Shown: positions 43,712 to 53,913, numbered from the stretch's first letter. The stretch: 64,000 nt of DNA from JAAUTG01 sp964458705 (GCA_964458705.1 CAYWKD010000020.1:1-64000); one strand, 5' to 3'. Numbers and translations are program-made. Notes: generated by a model not told the origin, from the sequence alone.

Positions 43712-45739
43712 ATGACATTACGAACCCAACTTTTTCTATTTATTCTATTGCTTTCTACTGCTACAACTGCCCAAGAATTACCTCCATTTACTAGTATGGA
43801 CGTCTTTGAATTAGAATGGGTCAACAATCCTGCCATCTCTCCAAATGGTCAACAAATAGTGTATCAACGAGGCAGTATGGATATCATGAACGACAGGCGT
43901 CAATATCGACTTTGGATCACTAATATAGAGGGTACAGAACATCAAAAACTGACCAGCAGTGATGTTTCAGAAGGCAGTGCATCGTGGTCTCCATCTGGAG
44001 ATAGAATAGCGTTTACAAGCTCAACCGATCAAGGCAGCGAGTTATTTATCTACTGGCTTAAAAGCCAAAAAATAGCCCGAATTTCTCAACTACCCAATGC
44101 TCCTTCAGGGCTTTCTTGGTCACCCGATGGTAAGCACATTGCCTTTTCCATGTTTGTAGATGGCTCGGAACGCTCTTTTGTAAAGCCACACGCCAAGCCT
44201 AAAGGTGCTAAATGGGCAGATGCTCCTAGAGTAACCACTCGATTGAAGCACGAACGAGATGGATCGGGGTACATGCGTCCCGGATTTTCACACTTATTTA
44301 TTATACCAGCCGATGGGGGCAGTGCTAGACAAATTACTTCAGGCGATTTCAATCATGGTGGCACCCCAGTTTGGTCAAACGATGGAGAACATTTATTTTT
44401 CGTATCCAACAGAAATGAGAATTGGGAATACGACTTCCGAAATTCAGAGATTTACAGTGTAAAGGTACAGTCAGGCGATATTAAAGCCTTAACAGATCGG
44501 CAAGGTCCCGACTCCGATATTGCGCTTTCTCCTGATGGCAAAACTATTGCTTACAAAGGCTATGACGATAAGGTACAAACTTATCAGATCACGCACCTTT
44601 ACACAATGAATATAGATGGAACGAACAAAAAAGAAATATCATTTGACCTAGACCGCAGCATATCTAGTTTAGTTTGGTCAGCAGACGGCAAAGGCATCTA
44701 CTTTCAATATGACGACGAGGGAAATACAAAGATCGGCTACACAGATCTGGCTGGCAACATACAGACTATTGCCAGTAATCTAGGAGGTACAGGCATTGGA
44801 AGACCTTACGGCGGTGGTTCATTTTCTGTAGCCAATAATAATGTAATTGCTTATACACACACTACGCCGAGTCATCCTTCTGAATTAGCAATTATCAAAA
44901 AAGGAGATAAAACAGAAACGTTACTCCTATCCCTAAATGAAGATATACTTGGACAACGCCAACTAGGAAAAGTGGAAGAAATTTGGTATAAATCCTCATT
45001 TGATGGTCGTTCCATTCAGGGCTGGATTGTAAAGCCTCCTTTCTTTAATGCCAGTCAGCAGTACCCTTTACTGGTTGAAAATCATGGTGGGCCAATTTCT
45101 AATTATGGTGATCGCTTCTCTCCAGAAATGCAGTTGTACGCTACAGCGGGCTTTGTCGTTTTCTATCCTAACCCTAGAGGTAGCACTAGTTATGGTGAGG
45201 AATTTGGTAATTTACTTTATCACAATTACCCAGGTGAGGACTATAACGATGTAATGGATGGCGTGGATGTTATGCTTGAAAAAGGTTATGTTTCAAAAGA
45301 CAGCTTATTTGTAACAGGAGGCAGTGCTGGTGGTATTATGACGGCTTGGATGATTGGGAAGAACAATCGATTCAGAGCAGCAGCCGTAGTGAAACCTGTT
45401 ATGAACTGGATCAGCAAAACATTAGTAGCGGATAACTACTACGGCTATGCTAACAGTCGCTTTCCCGGACAGCCTTGGGAAAATTGGCAAGATTACTGGT
45501 CATTTTCACCTTTATCTTTAGTCGGCAATATCGAAACCCCTACGCTAGTAATGGTTGGCATGTCTGACCTAAGAACACCAACTTCAGAAGCAAAACAACT
45601 TTACCATGCTTTGAAATTGAGAAGAGTAGAAACAGCATTGATAGAAATACCAAACGCTTATCACTTTATCGCTAATCGTCCAAGTCAATTAATTACTAAA
45701 ATTGAACATATAATAGCTTGGTTCAACCAGTATAGATAA
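43712..45739 (+). CDS. S9 family prolyl oligopeptidase / acylaminoacyl peptidase, exported
   Basis: A signal peptide from the ATG at 43712 (MTLRTQLFLFILLLSTATTAQE) is followed by a seven-bladed PD40/WD40-like propeller domain (several SWSPDG and WSADGKGI motifs) and the alpha/beta-hydrolase catalytic domain. The nucleophile is Ser 538 in GGSAGG, with Asp in GMSDLRTP and His in NAYHFI. I prefer this start to the GTG at 43673, since the earlier one adds residues outside the signal peptide. It releases peptides or acylated amino acids in the periplasm. It is a single gene, 81 nt after the HhH protein. Confidence 0.93.
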   Translation: MTLRTQLFLFILLLSTATTAQELPPFTSMDVFELEWVNNPAISPNGQQIVYQRGSMDIMNDRRQYRLWITNIEGTEHQKLTSSDVSEGSASWSPSGDRIAFTSSTDQGSELFIYWLKSQKIARISQLPNAPSGLSWSPDGKHIAFSMFVDGSERSFVKPHAKPKGAKWADAPRVTTRLKHERDGSGYMRPGFSHLFIIPADGGSARQITSGDFNHGGTPVWSNDGEHLFFVSNRNENWEYDFRNSEIYSVKVQSGDIKALTDRQGPDSDIALSPDGKTIAYKGYDDKVQTYQITHLYTMNIDGTNKKEISFDLDRSISSLVWSADGKGIYFQYDDEGNTKIGYTDLAGNIQTIASNLGGTGIGRPYGGGSFSVANNNVIAYTHTTPSHPSELAIIKKGDKTETLLLSLNEDILGQRQLGKVEEIWYKSSFDGRSIQGWIVKPPFFNASQQYPLLVENHGGPISNYGDRFSPEMQLYATAGFVVFYPNPRGSTSYGEEFGNLLYHNYPGEDYNDVMDGVDVMLEKGYVSKDSLFVTGGSAGGIMTAWMIGKNNRFRAAAVVKPVMNWISKTLVADNYYGYANSRFPGQPWENWQDYWSFSPLSLVGNIETPTLVMVGMSDLRTPTSEAKQLYHALKLRRVETALIEIPNAYHFIANRPSQLITKIEHIIAWFNQYR

Positions 45740-45830
45740 GAACTAATCTTCGGATAATCAAATACTTAACAGCAATTAAGTAATGGATGAAGCATTAGAT
45801 TCAGGATCAATGAATCTAATGCGGAACGCA

Positions 45831-47735
45831 CTAAAGTTCACTTTGCACCATCAACTCCCAAGCTGTACGATAGGCTCCTACTGATTCACAAAAACTCAGG
45901 AAGTCATTATAGAATGAATCACCGCCAATAGTAGCACTATCACCGACTATGACAAGTTTCTTCCTTGCTCTTGTCATGGCAACATTCATGCGGCGATAGT
46001 CCTTTAGGAAACCGATTTCTCCTTTTCGATTAGAGCGCACTAAAGAAATATACACCACATCTCGCTCTTGCCCTTGAAAGCCATCAATAGTGTCAATAGT
46101 AAGTGCAACATCCTGCAAGCGAGAGTCTTCTTGAACAGTTTCTCTTATGTGAATAACCTGCTCTCTGTAAGGCGAAATGATGGCAATAGAGGGTTGACTT
46201 TCTTGGGTTTCCTCCAGCAATAAATAAAGATGTTCGCAGAGAATCTGGAACTCATCTGGATTGTAACGACTCTTGTATTCTGGATTGATCTTTTCATCAA
46301 AACCACAGCCAACGGTATCAATGAACTCAACAGGACGATCATCTTTCACTTCTAAGCGATGCGTTTTTACGCTTTCGTCCGCTTTCAAGATGCCATCATA
46401 AAATCGTTGATTAGAAAACTGCATAATCTGCTCATTCATTCGGTATTGAGTATCTAAAAAGTTGACCGAAGGCAAGCGTAGTAAACTTTTTTCAATCAAC
46501 GTTACATCAAAGCCTCCCTTTTTGGCTTCTTTTGACTTAATGGTAGGAGGCAATTGAAATGGATCACCTGCTAGAACTACTCTTGATGCCCTTGTTATAG
46601 GAATCCAAGTAGCAGGTTCTAAGGCTTGTGCAGCTTCATCAATCACGACTGTCCGAAACTTTAATCCCGAAAGCATGGGATGTACCGATCCGACTAGGGT
46701 ACAAGTAATAACCTGTGCACTAGTAAGAATTTGATCGAGCAACCTTTCTTCCAACTGTGTTGCCCAGCTCGAAAGTTCCTTAGCTTCTTTTAAATAGGCG
46801 CGCCGCTCGGCTTGCTGTACTCTATTGTATTTTCTTCGCAATCGCCATGCTTTTCTTCTATTTTCAGCAGCTTCTAGGCGAATTTTCTTGATATGTCTGT
46901 TGTCTGGATGTCTTGAAACTCTAACATCTAAAGTGTGATTCAATAAATTTTCATCTACCCTAGAAATATTACCAATCCGAACGACATTCAATCCAGCATC
47001 TGCCAAACGCTCGGTCAACAGATCAACGGCAGTATTACTTGGTGCTGTTACTAGAACAGTATGCTCAGTTTTACACAGTTCCCGAATGGCATAAACGAGC
47101 GTGGTTGTCTTTCCTGTTCCCGGAGGACCGTGAACTATGGATACATCTCTAGATGACAATATGTTACGCACTGCTTCATTTTGAGAATCATTCAGTTCAG
47201 AAGTATAGAAAGAAGAAAGACCAGTCGCTTGTGGCGATTTTTCACCTAGAAAAATAGAACGCAATTCAGCCAAACGATCTCCTTTTGCCTTACTGACCTT
47301 ATCTAGTGCTTTACGCATTTCTTCATAAGTGCGAGAATCAAAAAGCAGTTCAATTCCACATTCATGAATGATCCAGTTAGGGGGGTCTTCAGCATTCAGA
47401 ATGATTTTCATTTTGTGCTTATCAATGTAGTCAATCACACCTGAACGCTCTGGATGAAAAATGCGTGGGCGAGCGGTAAAAAAATTGACTACTTTCCCAG
47501 CTCTGAACTTGTGGGGTTGATTGAGTTGCTTTGTTCTTTCTAAAACAATGAATGCTCTATCTCCGAAGGTATAACCCGTTTTTAAAATATTCACAGGATG
47601 CCAGCAAAATCCTTTAGTGATGCGTTCTTCAATAGGTAAACTTTGAATCATTTTCTTAAAAAAATCAAAATCCGCCTCTTTTTCCAACTTTAGGAGTTTT
47701 TCTAATTGCTCAAACTCTGCGATATGCTCCTCCAT
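45831..47735 (-). CDS. SF1B helicase of the UPF1/IGHMBP2-like family
   Basis: Nucleic-acid helicase with Walker A GPPGTGKTTTLVYAIREL (about residue 210), Walker B VVIDEAAQALEPATW, motif III GDPFQLPPT, motif IV-VI regions including IDTIDGFQGQERDVVYISLVRS and MTRARKKLVIVGD. The N-terminal 190 residues have a beta-barrel-like fold as in IGHMBP2. Length of 634 is typical of bacterial Upf1-like DNA/RNA helicases found widely in Bacteroidota. A charged helical insert (residues 290-345: RKAWRLRRKYNRVQQAERRA) matches the family's stalk. It is convergent with the S9 peptidase gene. Substrate (DNA, RNA) not determinable here. Confidence 0.9.
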   Translation of the reverse strand: MEEHIAEFEQLEKLLKLEKEADFDFFKKMIQSLPIEERITKGFCWHPVNILKTGYTFGDRAFIVLERTKQLNQPHKFRAGKVVNFFTARPRIFHPERSGVIDYIDKHKMKIILNAEDPPNWIIHECGIELLFDSRTYEEMRKALDKVSKAKGDRLAELRSIFLGEKSPQATGLSSFYTSELNDSQNEAVRNILSSRDVSIVHGPPGTGKTTTLVYAIRELCKTEHTVLVTAPSNTAVDLLTERLADAGLNVVRIGNISRVDENLLNHTLDVRVSRHPDNRHIKKIRLEAAENRRKAWRLRRKYNRVQQAERRAYLKEAKELSSWATQLEERLLDQILTSAQVITCTLVGSVHPMLSGLKFRTVVIDEAAQALEPATWIPITRASRVVLAGDPFQLPPTIKSKEAKKGGFDVTLIEKSLLRLPSVNFLDTQYRMNEQIMQFSNQRFYDGILKADESVKTHRLEVKDDRPVEFIDTVGCGFDEKINPEYKSRYNPDEFQILCEHLYLLLEETQESQPSIAIISPYREQVIHIRETVQEDSRLQDVALTIDTIDGFQGQERDVVYISLVRSNRKGEIGFLKDYRRMNVAMTRARKKLVIVGDSATIGGDSFYNDFLSFCESVGAYRTAWELMVQSEL

Positions 47736-47950
47736 TTTTATTCGCTCTTTAGTATATCTGGGAAAATTAATGCTTTGCGACCTCTAGAACCTTTGCACTC
47801 AAATTAGACAGACACCTATATTGTCATTTAGACACAAAATACATTGAATAGTTGCCCAGTAAGTACATGGAGACAACTACTAATTGGTTTATTAGTTTAT
47901 AGAAAACGAATTAGAATTTGAATAATCGTTTTTTTATCCACAATAAGAAT

Positions 47951-49777
47951 ATGTCAAAAAAGAAAAAAAAGGCAGCCAAAGCTACATTCAAAGAACAATT
48001 TCAAGCCTTAAAATATCTGACACCTTTTTTTAAACTGATTTGGAAAGCTAGTTCATCACTCACCATAATTAATGTATTGTTGCGATTAGTGCAAGCAGCA
48101 ATTCCTATCTCAGTGTTGTACATAGGAAAAGAAATTATTGATGAAGTATTAAAGTTAATAGAGGTAGGCGGCGATCAAACTTATCTATGGATTCTAATAG
48201 CTATTGAGCTAGGCTTGGCGATACTTTCAGATTTACTAAGCCGACTGTTGACTTTGGTCGATAGCCTTCTTGGAGATTTATTTGCTAATAATACCTCCGT
48301 TGCGATTATTCGTCATGCGGCAAAACTAGATTTATATCAATTCGAAGATGCTGATTTTTATGATAAACTTGAGATGGCTCGCCGACAGACGAATGGCAGA
48401 ACAGTGCTGATGTCACAAGTGCTTTCACAAATGCAAAACATCATCACAGTCATTTCGCTTGGAGCTGGTTTAGTGATATTCAGTCCTTGGCTAATTCTCC
48501 TTTTATTCATTGCTATTCTACCTTCCTTTTTAGGAGAATCTTACTTTAACCAAGTTTCTTATTCCCTCACAAGAAGTTGGACACCTGAGCGAAGAGAGCT
48601 AGACTATTTAAGATATATTGGCGCAAGTGACGAAACCGCTAAAGAAGTAAAAATATTTGGTCTAGCAGATTTTTTAGCAGATCGGTTCAAAAATCTAGCA
48701 GACCGCTACTACATCGCTAATCGAACTGTAGCCACTAAACGTGCATTGGTAGGAAGTTTGCTTTCCATAATTAGCACAATCGCATATTACGGAGCTTATA
48801 TTTATATCATCCTACAGACTGTCGAAGGGCTTATCACGCTAGGTACTTTAACTTTTCTTTCCGGTTCTTTCAAGCGCATGAGCGGGCTGCTACAGGCCAT
48901 CATGGGACGCTTTTCAAAAATTGCAGATAGCGCACTTTACTTAAAAGATTTGTTTGATTTTTTTGACTTACAGCCTTCCATTATCTCAACCGAAGAAGCA
49001 GTATCCTTTCCAAAAGTTGTGCAAGAAGGATTTACCTTTGAGAATGTCAGTTTCAAATACCCGAACAGCGAGCAATGGGCAATCCGACATCTTTCATTTC
49101 ACCTAAACAAAGATGAAAAATTAGCTTTAGTTGGCGAAAATGGAGCAGGCAAGACCACCTTAGTTAAACTGTTGGCAAGATTATATGAACCCACCGAAGG
49201 AAGAATACTACTGGATGGCAAGGACATTAAAACGTATGACTTAGCAGATTTGCGTGCCAACATTGGTATCATATTTCAAGATTACATACGATTTCAATTA
49301 AGAGCCGCTGAGAATATTGCCGTAGGCAACATCGAAAAGATTACGGTAAGAGAAGCTATTATTGATGCTTCGCATAAAAGTTTAGCCAATACAGTAGTAG
49401 AACAACTACCCAAGCAATACGAGCAGTTTCTAGGCAGGCGATTCAAAAATGGCGTAGAACTATCAGGTGGACAGTGGCAAAAGATAGCACTAGCAAGAGC
49501 TTACATGCGAGATGCCCAATTATTGATTCTGGACGAACCCACTTCCGCACTGGATGCTAGAGCGGAGCATGAAGTCTTTGAACGCTTCACGGAGTTGATT
49601 CAAGGTAAAATGGCAGTGTTAATCTCTCACCGATTCTCTACTGTCCGCATGGCGGATAGAATTTTATTTTTGGAGCATGGTCAACTTTTAGAGTTAGGTA
49701 CGCATAAAGAACTGATTGCCAAAGAAGGAAAGTATGCGGAACTATTTCATCTGCAAGCACAGGGCTATGTTGATTAA
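47951..49777 (+). CDS. ABC transporter, fused permease and ATPase
   Basis: A 608-residue half-transporter (ATG at 47951; a TTG 11 codons earlier is unlikely). It has a Lys-rich cytoplasmic start (MSKKKKKAAKATFKEQ), six transmembrane helices, then an NBD with Walker A GENGAGKTTLVK, Q-loop DYIRFQ, signature ELSGGQWQKIALARA, Walker B LLILDEPTSALDA and H-loop ISHRFST. It belongs to the MsbA/LmrA exporter class (lipid A, drug or peptide). It is homodimer-like with a single gene; no partner. The substrate cannot be deduced. It is followed by the long rho leader. Confidence 0.92.
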   Translation: MSKKKKKAAKATFKEQFQALKYLTPFFKLIWKASSSLTIINVLLRLVQAAIPISVLYIGKEIIDEVLKLIEVGGDQTYLWILIAIELGLAILSDLLSRLLTLVDSLLGDLFANNTSVAIIRHAAKLDLYQFEDADFYDKLEMARRQTNGRTVLMSQVLSQMQNIITVISLGAGLVIFSPWLILLLFIAILPSFLGESYFNQVSYSLTRSWTPERRELDYLRYIGASDETAKEVKIFGLADFLADRFKNLADRYYIANRTVATKRALVGSLLSIISTIAYYGAYIYIILQTVEGLITLGTLTFLSGSFKRMSGLLQAIMGRFSKIADSALYLKDLFDFFDLQPSIISTEEAVSFPKVVQEGFTFENVSFKYPNSEQWAIRHLSFHLNKDEKLALVGENGAGKTTLVKLLARLYEPTEGRILLDGKDIKTYDLADLRANIGIIFQDYIRFQLRAAENIAVGNIEKITVREAIIDASHKSLANTVVEQLPKQYEQFLGRRFKNGVELSGGQWQKIALARAYMRDAQLLILDEPTSALDARAEHEVFERFTELIQGKMAVLISHRFSTVRMADRILFLEHGQLLELGTHKELIAKEGKYAELFHLQAQGYVD

Positions 49778-50173
49778 TCCTATTCTAGACTCAAAAAGTA
49801 TCAAAAAAGAAAAAAAAACGTCAAACCGTGTATTATTTGTAAAATACAACTATATTTGCGGTAGATAGTAGAAAAAGCACACCATACTATCTTGATGCTC
49901 ACATCAAATACTTTCAGCTCCTAGATGTTTCCTACAAGTGAAATTACTGATAAGATTAGGATTGAGTAATCGGAGTTATAATATAGACAACAGAGGTGAC
50001 TAATAATAAATTTCAAAACAAACTTAGTAGCGATTATTCATAAAGTGTTCGAGAACATTTAGACATGGTACACCACCATATAAATGTCCCGAGTAGTATA
50101 ATGCAATCGTTCAGTTCAAAAAGAGTTACTAATCTCTACTATTACCTAAAGAACATACACTATATATTAAGCT
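49778..50173 (+). promoter_or_regulatory. Long leader of rho with a possible -7 element
   Basis: About 396 bases without a recognisable gene precede rho. A TATATTTG (49851-49858) matches TAnnTTTG, giving a leader of about 310 nt, but its nearest TTG is too close (11 nt). Two short open frames lie in the leader: 14 codons from 49925 and 44 codons from 50065 that overlaps the rho start (to 50199). Neither looks clearly protein-like. The long leader fits autoregulation by transcription attenuation, which is known for rho elsewhere; here it is inference. Confidence 0.45.
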
Positions 50174-51784
50174 ATGTTAGATATCATGCAATTAAATGAC
50201 ATGCTAGTTCCTGAGTTAAAAGAACTAGCAGAACGTCTAGGAATGTTAAACTACAAGAGACTTAACAAACAAGAGCTCATCTTTAAAATTCTTGACCATC
50301 AAGCCTTGATGGAAGATGATAGCCTAGATGCAGCTATTGCGAAAAAAAGCAAAGCAAGTACAAGTAATGGTGCTGCCACTTCCAAATCAGAAGAAGCAAC
50401 CAAACAAAAAAGCAGCGAAAAAAAGGAGGACTCTGAGGGTGATCCCGAGGAAAAGCCGAATACTTCTTCAAGGTCAGAAGAAAGAAAAAGACAGCCTAAA
50501 AAGCCTTCTAGTAAAGAACGTCATCAGGCTAAGGCAGACAATGATAATCTCAAAGAGAGTCCCTCAGACAATCACCAAGAGAAAGAGAAAAACGACAAAA
50601 AATCTCCACGTCCTAAGCCCAATCAAGAAGAAAAGGTTAAGGAAGTTAAATTTGACATTGAACTAGATGGAATTATTGAGGGAGAGGGAATTTTGGAAAT
50701 GATGCCCGATGGTTATGGTTTCTTGCGTTCTTCTGATTACAACTATTTAACCTCTCCTGATGACATTTACGTTTCGCCTTCCCAAATTAAACTTTTTGGC
50801 TTAAAAACAGGAGATACCGTAAAAGGTGCTATTAGACCACCAAAGGAGGGAGAAAAATATTTTGCATTACTTCGAGTGAGCAAAATCAATGGCTACAATC
50901 CACAGGATATTCGGGAACGCGTTCCATTTGATTATTTAACGCCACTTTTCCCAGAGGAAAAATTCACTATGAATACCTCGCCAACTGGAAGAGATTTTGG
51001 CAATCGAATTATTGATTTGTTTACACCAATTGGAAAAGGTCAACGCGGTTTGATTGTTGCGCCTCCAAAGACAGGTAAAACTTTCTTATTGAAAGACGTA
51101 GCAAATGCCATAGCTAAAAATCATCCTGAAACCTACTTGATTGTACTTTTAATAGACGAACGACCTGAGGAGGTAACAGATATGAAGCGGAGCGTGAGAG
51201 CAGAAGTGGTGGCATCAACATTTGATGAGCCAGCTGATAATCATGTGAGGGTTGCAAATATTGTATTAGAGAAGGCAAAAAGACTGGTAGAATGCAAGCA
51301 TGATGTATGTATCCTACTTGACTCTATTACACGTTTGGCAAGGGCTTACAACACGGTTGCTCCTGCCAGTGGAAAAGTGCTATCGGGTGGTGTGGAAGCT
51401 AATGCTTTGCACAAGCCTAAAAAGTTCTTTGGTGCTGCTAGAAATGTGGAACATGGAGGTTCATTAACTATATTAGCGACCGCCTTGATTGATACGGGTT
51501 CAAGAATGGATCAAGTAATCTTTGAAGAGTTTAAGGGTACAGGTAACATGGAATTACAACTGGATCGCTTCTTGGCAGACAAGCGTGTGTTCCCAGCAGT
51601 GGATTTGACGCGCTCAAGCACTCGCCGCGAAGACTTGTTACTCGACAAAGATACCTTACAGCGTATGTTCATCTTACGCAAACATCTTGCAGATATGAAG
51701 CCAGATGAAGCGATGGAATTCATGCGAAAGAATATGCTTCATACAAGTAGCAATATAGAGTTCTTAGCTTCTATGAATGGTTAA
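50174..51784 (+). CDS. rho: Transcription termination factor Rho with a long charged insertion
   Basis: Hexameric RNA helicase that terminates transcription. The N-terminal SAP-like helix domain (residues 1-48: ELKELAERLGMLNYKRLNKQELIFKIL), a Ser/Lys/Glu-rich disordered insertion of about 110 residues (55-165), the OB-fold RNA-binding domain (GILEMMPDGYGFLRS) and the ATPase core (Walker A PPKTGKT with K302, LLIDERPEEVTDM, LLDSITRLARAYN) are all visible. At 536 residues it is longer than the 420-residue E. coli Rho because of the insertion, which is usual in Bacteroidota and has been linked in Bacteroides to phase separation. It ends near a hairpin shared with the convergent kinase gene. Confidence 0.96.
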   Translation: MLDIMQLNDMLVPELKELAERLGMLNYKRLNKQELIFKILDHQALMEDDSLDAAIAKKSKASTSNGAATSKSEEATKQKSSEKKEDSEGDPEEKPNTSSRSEERKRQPKKPSSKERHQAKADNDNLKESPSDNHQEKEKNDKKSPRPKPNQEEKVKEVKFDIELDGIIEGEGILEMMPDGYGFLRSSDYNYLTSPDDIYVSPSQIKLFGLKTGDTVKGAIRPPKEGEKYFALLRVSKINGYNPQDIRERVPFDYLTPLFPEEKFTMNTSPTGRDFGNRIIDLFTPIGKGQRGLIVAPPKTGKTFLLKDVANAIAKNHPETYLIVLLIDERPEEVTDMKRSVRAEVVASTFDEPADNHVRVANIVLEKAKRLVECKHDVCILLDSITRLARAYNTVAPASGKVLSGGVEANALHKPKKFFGAARNVEHGGSLTILATALIDTGSRMDQVIFEEFKGTGNMELQLDRFLADKRVFPAVDLTRSSTRREDLLLDKDTLQRMFILRKHLADMKPDEAMEFMRKNMLHTSSNIEFLASMNG

Positions 51785-51805
51785 GCAATTAGAAAACTAA
51801 CTAAA

Positions 51806-51855
51806 TAGCTTGTAGGATTTTATCTGACTTCCTACTAGTAAAATCTTACAAGCTA
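51806..51855. terminator. Bidirectional terminator-like hairpin after rho
   Basis: A 17-bp stem with one G-T wobble (51806-51822 with 51839-51855) and a 16-nt loop, between the rho stop (51784) and the end of the convergent kinase gene (51846), overlapping the last codons of the latter. Confidence 0.6.
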
Positions 51856-52892
51856 ATTAGCAAATTAACAGCATAACTCTTTGGACTCTCTTCAGTGCCC
51901 AGTTCATACTGCTCAGGATAGAGCAAATCCAATCTTCTTTTAACGTTGACTAAACCAATGCCTCCACTGCGCCGATGCGTCGTAGGTGCAGGAATGCGGT
52001 CAGGTTTACTGTTTTCAATAAAAAAATGAACCTGCTGATCGTCCACATTCATGACAATATTGATAAAGCCTTTTTCAATGTGATTATTCAAACCGTGCTT
52101 AAAGCTATTTTCCAGAAATGGAATAAACATGAGGGGCGCAATTTGTTGGTCTGTAATGCTTCCATTTACCTCGAAGTAGATATCTACCTTTCCACCATGT
52201 CTCAGTTTTTCCAAGTCTAAATAGTTTTGAATGTAGTTTACCTCTTTTTGTAAAAGCACGCGCTTTTCATTACATTCATAAAGCATATAGCGCATCATCT
52301 CAGAGAGCTTTATCACGATCTCAGGAGCTTTATCATCCTTCTTCAAGGTGAGTGCATATAAATTATTGAGTGTGTTAAAGAGAAAATGTGGATTGATTTG
52401 TGATTTTAAAAATCGCAGTTCTGATTGCATGGTGCGTGTTTGCAGTTCTTGCCGCTCTCTTGTATGCCTTACCCAGTCACTCACTATTTTGATGATTGTA
52501 GAAGTACCAACAACCATAAATGCAGATAAAAATTGAAAATTGATACTTGAAATGAGCACTTGTTGAGCGTCCTTATGATCTGTAAACTCATAGTAGAGAA
52601 ACTGTACTACTTCTCGAACAGCAATCAAAATAAAACAAACCATTAGCAGCAAGATGCTATAAACCAAAAATTTATTTTGAATCAGGTATTTGGGAATTAA
52701 GTAGTACAGATTAGAATAGACAATAGCAATATAAAATATAACAATAATGAGGCTATCAACAAAATTGAACCAAAAGTCCTCATCAATACCTTGAAATATG
52801 ATAAGTGCAGCTAAAATACTGAGCCAAAATAGTGCATGGTACACTACTTGGCGACTAAAAAAATAATATATCTGTTTTGCTAAATTGTTCAT
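51846..52892 (-). CDS. Sensor histidine kinase of the LytS/YehU (His_kinase PF06580) family
   Basis: Four to five transmembrane helices in residues 15-140, then the HATPase-associated block SQINPHFLFNTLNNLYAL with phosphoacceptor His169, YMLYECNEKRVLL, QNYLDLEKLRHG, and the ATP-binding PLMFIPFLENSFKHGLN plus GGIGLVNVKRRLDLLY. The length of 348 residues is standard. Kinases of this family usually sit next to a LytTR response regulator, but none is adjacent here: rho is convergent and an esterase gene is divergent. It is therefore an orphan; the LytTR partner is elsewhere, or lost. The sensor domain is the membrane region itself. Confidence 0.9.
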   Translation of the reverse strand: MNNLAKQIYYFFSRQVVYHALFWLSILAALIIFQGIDEDFWFNFVDSLIIVIFYIAIVYSNLYYLIPKYLIQNKFLVYSILLLMVCFILIAVREVVQFLYYEFTDHKDAQQVLISSINFQFLSAFMVVGTSTIIKIVSDWVRHTRERQELQTRTMQSELRFLKSQINPHFLFNTLNNLYALTLKKDDKAPEIVIKLSEMMRYMLYECNEKRVLLQKEVNYIQNYLDLEKLRHGGKVDIYFEVNGSITDQQIAPLMFIPFLENSFKHGLNNHIEKGFINIVMNVDDQQVHFFIENSKPDRIPAPTTHRRSGGIGLVNVKRRLDLLYPEQYELGTEESPKSYAVNLLISL

Positions 52893-53042
52893 ATTCTAAA
52901 TAAACCTCAATAAAGCTAAGAACCTGTGAGTAATTTCTAAGTTTTTTTAAACAGAATACTTATTCCTGAGCGGCGGAAACCTAATATTGCTGCTAAAATA
53001 GAGAAGTAAAATTATTAAAGAATCATAAAAAATAACAATCTT

Positions 53043-53804
53043 ATGCTCAACTACAAATCTTTTGGTCAGGGTGATCCCATTATTATACTCCATGGCCTTT
53101 TTGGAACATTAGATAATTGGCAAACCATTGGTAAACAACTCGCTAATGACTTCACAATATTCTTGGTGGATCAACGCAATCACGGTCGTTCGCCGCACTT
53201 GAAAGGGCATACCTATCCCTTAATGGCGCAGGACTTAAATCAATTCTTGGAAGATCAATGGATATATGAAGCAACAATTATAGGGCATTCAATGGGAGGA
53301 AAAACAGCTATGCAGTTTACAATGGACTATCCTGACCGAGTAAAAAAACTGATTGTTGTGGATATTGCTCCCAAGGATTATACTGGAGGACACGAGCAGA
53401 TTATTAATGCGCTAACTAAATTTCCGCTTGACGATATAACAGACAGAACTCAAGCTAGTGAGATATTGAGAAACCTAGGTATCTCAGATAATGGTATTCG
53501 ACAGTTTTTACTAAAAAATCTTACTAGAACTAAAGCAGGTGTCTATCAATGGAAAATGAACCTGCCTGAAATCACTGCACATTACCAAAATATACTAGCA
53601 AATATTGAGCTAAGAGAACCCGTAGAAGTAGATACGCTTTTTATCAGAGGGGAAAAATCAAATTATATTCAAGATAGTGACTGGAATAGTATCAAACAAT
53701 ATTTCCCAAAGGCGCAACTTAAAACCATTAAAAATGCTGGCCACTGGGTTCATGCCGAATCTCCAAGCAATTTGTTGAACGAGCTGAGAAATTTCATTAA
53801 ATAA
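53043..53804 (+). CDS. Alpha/beta-hydrolase esterase, YbfF-like
   Basis: Cytosolic hydrolase of 253 residues. The nucleophile lies in the elbow GHSMGGKTAMQF, the oxyanion region is HGLFGTLDNW, the acid lies in a late Asp/Glu region (FIRGEKSNYIQDSDW) and the His in KNAGHWVHAESP. DQRNHGRSPH is diagnostic of the YbfF/acyl-CoA thioesterase-like subfamily. The gene is divergent from the kinase gene across about 150 bp. The physiological ester is unknown. No signal peptide. Confidence 0.9.
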   Translation: MLNYKSFGQGDPIIILHGLFGTLDNWQTIGKQLANDFTIFLVDQRNHGRSPHLKGHTYPLMAQDLNQFLEDQWIYEATIIGHSMGGKTAMQFTMDYPDRVKKLIVVDIAPKDYTGGHEQIINALTKFPLDDITDRTQASEILRNLGISDNGIRQFLLKNLTRTKAGVYQWKMNLPEITAHYQNILANIELREPVEVDTLFIRGEKSNYIQDSDWNSIKQYFPKAQLKTIKNAGHWVHAESPSNLLNELRNFIK

Positions 53805-53875
53805 AAATCAACAGAACGATGTTTTTATGTTTAATTAATATTCATGACATTAATATGACATTAAGAATATTTTTC

Positions 53876-53883
53876 TATCTTTG
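53876..53883 (+). promoter_or_regulatory. -7 element for the glycine-rich membrane protein gene
   Basis: TATCTTTG matches TAnnTTTG 30 nt before the ATG at 53914. No clear -33 TTG precedes it, so the element is moderately supported. Confidence 0.4.
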
Positions 53884-53913
53884 AAGTATCTTTAAACTAA
53901 TTCAAACAAAATT

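Noticed and set aside
50065..50199. A 44-codon ORF overlapping the rho start.
   Set aside because: Aromatic-rich but without initiation signal or homology; kept only as part of the leader description.
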